Shown piece after piece: positions 63,456 through 64,000 of a stretch of 64,000 nucleotides of DNA. The first letter of the stretch is position 1. Each line of letters begins with the position of its first letter. The notes beneath the pieces were generated by a model. That model made no database searches, was not told where the DNA came from, and saw nothing but the letters and a program-made list of their open reading frames with translations. Source of the stretch: Oasisia sp. SBJ-2009 (taxonomy: Eukaryota > Annelida > Polychaeta > Sabellida > Siboglinidae); the NCBI GenBank assembly GCA_964017155.1, contig OZ024857.1:30706726-30770725 (forward strand), in the 5' to 3' direction. The position numbers and the translations under genes were made by a program.

Positions 63456-64000
63456 GATTTTGCCAATTCGACCACAACGTTCTATATTGCAAAACATTCT
63501 ATGTTGAGATACGCACACCCCGTATCTAGCTAAAAATTGTGGCTGGGAAATAAGAGTAATAATTATAGAGCTATCCAAATGGAGCAGCATGCAGGTCTGA
63601 TCATTCACGTAGCATGCGGTCGCGGCAAACACGGTTTATTGACAGTTTTTTCTCTCTAATAAAATGACCACCACAGGAAACAGAAACGCGTTGGTTCACA
63701 ATTAAACAAAACTGTCAGCTTCGGGGTTGTGAATGTTACAGAAGCGTGCGAAATATAAACTAAAAATAATATAAAAATATGCGTGGGGTAAATGGTAATT
63801 TTCCCTTCGTCTGTCGTTTAGAAATAGTAGTGCGGTTCGATCATTGCATCATTGGCATTGCGACGGGTCAGTTGCTGCAGAATGCCTTTTTTATTAAACA
63901 AACTAGCCCGCGTCTAGACTAAAGATTACACTGATGTTCGTTTGAAAATGTTGCTGTCACACAATAAAATCACCCTGACACTAAAGGAGACAATTAAAAT
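63456..64000. other. No gene recognised
   Basis: AT-rich sequence to the window edge. No ORF, RNA gene or repeat could be supported. Confidence 0.5.

Overview
This is nuclear DNA of an animal. It holds two intron-rich genes with GT-AG introns, several non-LTR retrotransposon families, hAT-like DNA transposons, and many micro- and minisatellites. The retroelement families (CR1/L2-like, RTE-like) and the gene structures fit an aquatic invertebrate, but nothing here fixes the phylum.

1-26197 is a repeat block. Its core (10011-26197 in the better copy) is a giant inverted repeat centred near 14384. Without later insertions it would be about 8.5-9 kb, with arms of about 4.4 kb. Three elements sit in the right arm, each with a target-site duplication and with the empty site preserved in the left arm: a foldback MITE-like element (15273-16297, itself holding a LINE 3' fragment), a CR1/L2-like LINE (16515-19648), and an RTE-like LINE with an intact 1045-codon ORF (20944-24474, ORF on the minus strand). 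A truncated second copy of the left half (256-9018) lies in direct orientation upstream, about 99.9% identical by eye. The copies are separated by a roughly 33-bp minisatellite (9019-10010). The tandem copy may be a very recent duplication or an assembly artefact.

26777-39528 (+ strand) is the complete NDUFA9 gene (complex I accessory subunit), 11 coding exons whose phases join into 393 codons. Intron 4 is filled by a 28-bp satellite of roughly 87 units, interrupted by an 8-bp-TSD hAT-like insertion. Intron 2 carries a second member of that hAT-like family. Introns 9 and 1 carry other repeats.

41255-56023 (- strand) is DNAI7 (CASC1/CFAP94, axonemal dynein-associated protein), 19 coding exons and 801 codons. 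The first exon with the start codon is not securely found. The two genes converge tail to tail, with a decayed CR1/L2 LINE fragment between their 3' ends.

56024-64000 has no gene I can support. It contains CpG-rich stretches, a 210-bp GGGGA array, a LINE 3' tail and a small tandem repeat. The two host genes have unrelated jobs (mitochondrial respiration and ciliary motility), so I infer no shared pathway.
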